34,662 nucleotides of DNA from an uncultured Desulfarculaceae bacterium. Lineage in GTDB: Bacteria; Desulfobacterota; Desulfarculia; Desulfarculales; Desulfarculaceae. The notes under the pieces were generated by a model. That model ran no database searches. It saw only the letters and a program-made list of their open reading frames with translations, and was not told where the DNA came from. Shown here piece after piece: positions 31,546-34,662 of the stretch. A program made the translations under genes and the position numbers. The stretch is taken from contig CALERA010000403.1 in the NCBI GenBank assembly GCA_937908275.1, positions 1 to 34,662 of the forward strand, given 5' to 3'. Each line of letters begins with the position of its first letter. The stretch's first letter is position 1.

Positions 31546-32802
31546 CTAGGTGCCCATGGTCCAGGTGTTCAGGTAGGCGTTCTGCTCCTCGGTCAGGGTG
31601 TCGATCTTGACCCCCAGGGCCAGCAGCTTCAGGCGCGCCACTTCCTTGTCGATGTCCTCGGGCACCACGTAGACCTCTTTGGTCAGGGTGGCGGCGTTCT
31701 TCTTCATGAACTCGGCGCACAGGGCCTGGTTGGCGAAGCTCATGTCCATCACGCTGCTGGGATGGCCCTCGGCCGCGGCCAGGTTCACCAGACGGCCCTC
31801 GCCCAGGACATAGACCCGGCGGCCGTTGTTCATGGTGTGCTCTTCCACGAACTCGCGGATCTGGCGGCGGTCCTTGACCACCTTGGCCAGGCCCTCCAGG
31901 TCCAGCTCCACGTTGAAGTGGCCGGAGTTGGCCACGATGGCCCCGTCCTTCATGGCCAGGAAGTGCTCCTGGCGGATGACGTGGATGTCGCCGGTGACGG
32001 TGCAGAAGAAGTCGCCCAGGGGCGCGGCCTGCTCGATGGGCATCACCCGGTAGCCGTCCATCACGGCCTCCAGGGCGCGCAAGGGGTCCACCTCGGTGAT
32101 GATCACGTTGGCGCCCATGCCGTGGGCCCGCATGGCCACGCCGCGGCCGCACCAGCCGTAGCCGCAGACCACGAAGTTGCTGCCGGCCAGGAGGCGGTTG
32201 GTGGCCCGGATCATGCCGTCCACCGTGCTCTGGCCGGTGCCGTAGCGGTTGTCGAACAGGTGCTTGGTGCCGGCGTCGTTGACCGCCACGATGGGGTAGT
32301 TCAGCACCCCGTCCTTGGCCATGGCCCGCAGGCGGATCACGCCGGTGGTGGTCTCCTCGGTGCCGCCGATGATGTCGGCCAGCAGCTCGCGGCGCTCGGA
32401 GTGGATGATGGACACCAGATCCGCGCCGTCGTCCATGGTGATCTGGGGACGGGCGTCCAGCACCGCCTTGATGTGCTGGTAATAGGTCTGGTTGTCCTCG
32501 CCCTTGATGGCGAAGGTGGGGATGCCGTGGTGCTCCACCAGGCTGGCGGCCACGTCGTCCTGGGTGGAGAGCGGGTTGCTGGCGCAGAGGTAGACCTCGG
32601 CCCCGCCGGCCTTCAGGGTGGCGGCCAGGGAGGCGGTCTCGGTGGTCACGTGCAGACAGGCCGCCAGGCGCACGCCCTTGAGCGGCTGCTCGCGCTCGAA
32701 GCGCTCGCGGATCTGCTTGAGCACCGGCATGGAATGCGCGGCCCACTCGATGCGCAGCCGGCCTTTTTCGGCCAGCGACATGTCCTTGACGTCGTATTGC
32801 AT
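31546..32802 (-). CDS. ahcY: Adenosylhomocysteinase
   Basis: Hydrolyses S-adenosylhomocysteine to adenosine and homocysteine, relieving product inhibition of methyltransferases. The 418-residue protein has HVTTETASLAATLKAGGAEV, CASNPLSTQDDVAA, DDGADL, NRYGTGQSTVDGMIRATN and the NAD-binding VVCGYGWCGRGVAMRAHGMG, all diagnostic, and ends with the C-terminal EEQNAYL block. The ATG at 32802 has CGGAG upstream. It lies 17 bases after metK on the same strand, so synthesis of SAM and removal of SAH are co-expressed. Confidence 0.98.
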   Translation of the reverse strand: MQYDVKDMSLAEKGRLRIEWAAHSMPVLKQIRERFEREQPLKGVRLAACLHVTTETASLAATLKAGGAEVYLCASNPLSTQDDVAASLVEHHGIPTFAIKGEDNQTYYQHIKAVLDARPQITMDDGADLVSIIHSERRELLADIIGGTEETTTGVIRLRAMAKDGVLNYPIVAVNDAGTKHLFDNRYGTGQSTVDGMIRATNRLLAGSNFVVCGYGWCGRGVAMRAHGMGANVIITEVDPLRALEAVMDGYRVMPIEQAAPLGDFFCTVTGDIHVIRQEHFLAMKDGAIVANSGHFNVELDLEGLAKVVKDRRQIREFVEEHTMNNGRRVYVLGEGRLVNLAAAEGHPSSVMDMSFANQALCAEFMKKNAATLTKEVYVVPEDIDKEVARLKLLALGVKIDTLTEEQNAYLNTWTMGT

Positions 32803-32819
32803 GATATCTCCGATCCTGA

Positions 32820-34004
32820 CTACTTGTTGCAGGCCTGGCCGAGGCCCAGGGCGTCGCGCAGGGCCGCGGTCCGGTCGGCGATCTCCCAGGTGAAGCCCTC
32901 CTCCTCGCGGCCGAAGTGGCCGTAGGCCGCCGTCTTGCGGTAGACCGGGCGCTTGAGGTCCAACTGCTGGATGATCATGGCCGGGCGGAAATCGAAGACC
33001 TTCTGCACCGCGACCGAGATCTCGCTGTCGCGCTTGACGCCGGTGCCGAAGGTGTCGACCATCACCGACACCGGGTGGGGCACCCCGATGGCGTAGGCCA
33101 CCTGGACCTCGCACTTCTTGGCCAGGCCGGCGGCGACGACGTTCTTGGCGGTGTAGCGGGCGTAGTAGGAGCCGGAGCGGTCCACCTTGCTGGGGTCCTT
33201 GCCCGAGAAGCAGCCGCCACCGTGGGAGCCCTGGCCGCCGTAGGTGTCCACGATGATCTTGCGGCCGGTGAGCCCGCAGTCGCCATGGGGGCCGCCCACC
33301 ACGAACCGTCCGGTGGTGTTGATGAAGAACTTGGTGTCGCCGTCCAGCATGTTCTCCGGCAGCACCTTCTTGATAACTTCCTCGATCAGGGCTTCCTTCA
33401 GCTTCTCGTAGCGCACGTCCGGGCTGTGCTGGGCGGCGATGACCACCGCCTCGATCCGCTTGGGCGCGCCGTTCTCGTATTCGATGGTGACCTGGGTCTT
33501 GCCGTCGGGCCGCAGGAAGCTCAAGGAGCCGTTTTTGCGCACCTTGGCCAGGCGCCGGGCCAGGCGATGGGCGTAATAGATGGGCATGGGCATCAGCTCG
33601 GGGGTCTCGTCGCAGGCGAAGCCGAACATCAGGCCCTGGTCGCCCGCGCCCTGCTCGCCGAAGAGGCTGGTGCCGGCGGTGACGCCCTGGCTGATGTCCG
33701 GGGACTGCTTGTCGATGCTGGTGATGACCGCGCAGGTCTCCCAGTCGAAGCCCATGGCCGAGTTGGAGTAGCCGATGTCGCGGATGGTGGAGCGAACGAT
33801 ATCCGGGATGTCCACGTAGGTCTGGGTGGTGATCTCGCCGGCCACCACCGCCATGCCGGTGGTCACCAGGGTCTCGCAGGCCACCCGGCTCTCGGGGTCG
33901 TCCTTCAGCATGGCGTCCAGGATGGAGTCGCTGATCTGGTCGGCGATTTTATCCGGATGCCCCTCGGTAACCGATTCGCTGGTGAACAGGTAGTTGGCGC
34001 CCAT
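32820..34004 (-). CDS. metK: S-adenosylmethionine synthetase
   Basis: Makes SAM from methionine and ATP. The 394-residue protein starts MGANYLFTSESVTEGHPDKIADQ, the family signature with the ATP-binding His, and carries GEQGAGDQGLMFGFACDET, the glycine-rich GGGCFSGKDPSKVDRSGSYYA-type P-loop region and ARYTAKNVVAAGLA. The ATG at 34004 has AAAAAGGAG upstream; an in-frame extension to 34046 is not credible, as it would run into the promoter. A strong promoter places the transcript start only about 25 bases before the gene. Confidence 0.98.
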   Translation of the reverse strand: MGANYLFTSESVTEGHPDKIADQISDSILDAMLKDDPESRVACETLVTTGMAVVAGEITTQTYVDIPDIVRSTIRDIGYSNSAMGFDWETCAVITSIDKQSPDISQGVTAGTSLFGEQGAGDQGLMFGFACDETPELMPMPIYYAHRLARRLAKVRKNGSLSFLRPDGKTQVTIEYENGAPKRIEAVVIAAQHSPDVRYEKLKEALIEEVIKKVLPENMLDGDTKFFINTTGRFVVGGPHGDCGLTGRKIIVDTYGGQGSHGGGCFSGKDPSKVDRSGSYYARYTAKNVVAAGLAKKCEVQVAYAIGVPHPVSVMVDTFGTGVKRDSEISVAVQKVFDFRPAMIIQQLDLKRPVYRKTAAYGHFGREEEGFTWEIADRTAALRDALGLGQACNK

Positions 34005-34036
34005 GCCATTGCTCCTTTTTATTATCAAGATCGAAA

Positions 34037-34065
34037 ATTTAACCACCAGAATCGCAGGGTGTCAA
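34037..34065 (-). promoter_or_regulatory. Sigma-70 promoter of metK-ahcY
   Basis: A perfect TTGACA (34060-34065) and TTAAAT (34037-34042) are 17 bases apart on the minus strand. The leader is only about 25 bases, too short for a SAM riboswitch. Confidence 0.7.
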
Positions 34066-34360
34066 GAACGGCCGGACCCGGAGCGACAACGCCCGGCCGC
34101 GGGCGGCGGCGAAAAACCCGCGCCGACAACATGGTTCTGGGCTGCTTGCGAAAATGCCCTGGCCTCAACATGGCCCCAGGCGGGCATCATGGGCGGGGCA
34201 AACATAATTATTTTAGCATATTCGGTTTAGGCCGCGAGGGTGGATCGGATAGACTCCAACCCCCGGAGCACGAAAATGGGGGGCCGGATCGGACCACTCT
34301 CCCGAAGAGGCGTCATCCCGGCCGGAGCCCGCCAGGAACTAACCAAGATGATTTTAGGCC
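34066..34360. other. Intergenic region between panD and metK with no recognised gene
   Basis: I see no gene here. A very AT-rich patch at 34201-34225 (minus-strand CTAAAATAATTATG) could hold a second, weaker promoter. An 8-base repeat GGATCGGA occurs at 34242-34249 and 34286-34293. A bulged 7-bp hairpin lies around 34159-34182. None of these matches a riboswitch family I know. Confidence 0.35.
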
Positions 34361-34365
34361 GGCCG

Positions 34366-34388
34366 GGCGGCCCCAAGCAGGGGCCGCC
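34366..34388 (-). terminator. Hairpin after panD, probable terminator
   Basis: GGCGGCCCC (34366-34374) and GGGGCCGCC (34380-34388) form 9 perfect pairs with a 5-base loop, 14 bases after the panD stop. On the minus strand CGGCCGGCCTAAAATCATCTT follows, so the U tract is poor. Confidence 0.55.
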
Positions 34389-34402
34389 AGCCGGGGCGGC
34401 GG

Positions 34403-34662
34403 CTATTGGGCGACCTTGAGGAAGGCCGTCTCGCCGTTGGATTCCTTCTTGATGCGGTTCTGCTTGTCCACCAGCACCACCACCGGTTCGTGCTTGGCGG
34501 CCTCGGCCTGGTCCAGCACGCACTGGGTGACGATGATGAGCAGGTCGCCGACCATGCCCTTGCGGGCGGCGGCGCCGTTGAGGCAGATCACGCCGCTGTG
34601 GCGGGGGCCGGGGATGACGTAGGTCTCGAAACGCTCGCCGTTGTCGACGTTGTAGACCTTCA
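34403..34662 (-). CDS. panD: Aspartate 1-decarboxylase, C-terminal part (5' end outside the window)
   Basis: PanD decarboxylates aspartate to beta-alanine for pantothenate and CoA synthesis. The visible 86 residues read VYNVDNGERFETYVIPG, then SGVICLNGAAARKGMVGDLL and IVTQCVLD, matching the second half of the small PanD beta barrel; the Gly-Ser self-cleavage site that makes the pyruvoyl group would lie beyond the window. The frame is open to the window edge. The C-terminus (DKQNRIKKESNGETAFLKVAQ-like) has ordinary length. It is separated from metK by a hairpin and about 400 bases. Confidence 0.93.
   Translation of the reverse strand, partial: KVYNVDNGERFETYVIPGPRHSGVICLNGAAARKGMVGDLLIIVTQCVLDQAEAAKHEPVVVLVDKQNRIKKESNGETAFLKVAQ

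Noticed and set aside
34005..34402. SAM, SAH or glycine riboswitch upstream of metK
   Set aside because: No family core sequence could be found on either strand, and the promoter at 34037-34065 would exclude all of it from the metK transcript.

Overview
The window is a GC-rich bacterial chromosome segment made almost entirely of housekeeping operons. The gene orders rpsB-tsf-pyrH-frr-uppS-cdsA-dxr-rseP-tsaB, scpA-scpB-rluB and psd-pssA-leuA, a DHH-CBS-nucleotidyltransferase fusion, a PEP-CTERM protein and a probable selenoprotein together suggest a deltaproteobacterium (Desulfobacterota), perhaps of the Desulfarculus type. That placement is an inference from gene content; there is no rRNA here.

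Layout. 1-2595 (minus) is the N-terminal part of a large DUF4011 SF1 helicase of the kind found in defence islands. It lies directly beyond the 3' end of a tRNA-Val gene (2889-2963), a typical island boundary. 2962-9980 (minus) is a run of rluB, scpB, scpA, an M50 protease, a DHH/CBS/tRNA nucleotidyltransferase fusion and xerD, preceded by an M24 aminopeptidase (10008-11105). Divergent from it are an unusual sigma-54 activator-type AAA+ protein and proC (11300-13528), then a lone PEP-CTERM exported protein (13765-14526). 14659-16434 (minus) is a two-gene unit for secreted proteins. 16776-24312 (plus) is the ribosome/UMP kinase/isoprenoid/phospholipid operon. 24402-26959 carries a SIMPL protein, a YdcH-like protein, psd and pssA. 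leuA, asd, rsmD and coaD follow (27052-30991). A gene-free stretch (30992-31545) holds terminators and an interspersed-repeat element. The window ends with metK-ahcY (minus) and the 3' part of panD (minus).

The most interesting region is 14659-16434. A secreted protein frame of 380 codons ends at UGA, but the same frame continues for 111 more sense codons to a UAG followed at once by a terminator. The codons from the UGA read U-S-T-C, a redox UxxC motif, and the downstream ATG has no ribosome-binding site. I read this as one 492-residue exported selenoprotein that ordinary gene calling would split in two. Its operon partner is a small, probably disordered, exported protein ending in Gly-Cys.

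Metabolic links inside the window: cdsA, pssA and psd supply three successive steps of phosphatidylethanolamine synthesis; dxr and uppS act early and late in isoprenoid and undecaprenyl carrier synthesis; metK and ahcY are adjacent steps of the SAM/SAH cycle; panD and coaD belong to coenzyme A synthesis; asd, leuA and proC serve amino-acid synthesis. Coordinates and starts were read by eye; homology statements rest on recognised motifs, not on searches.
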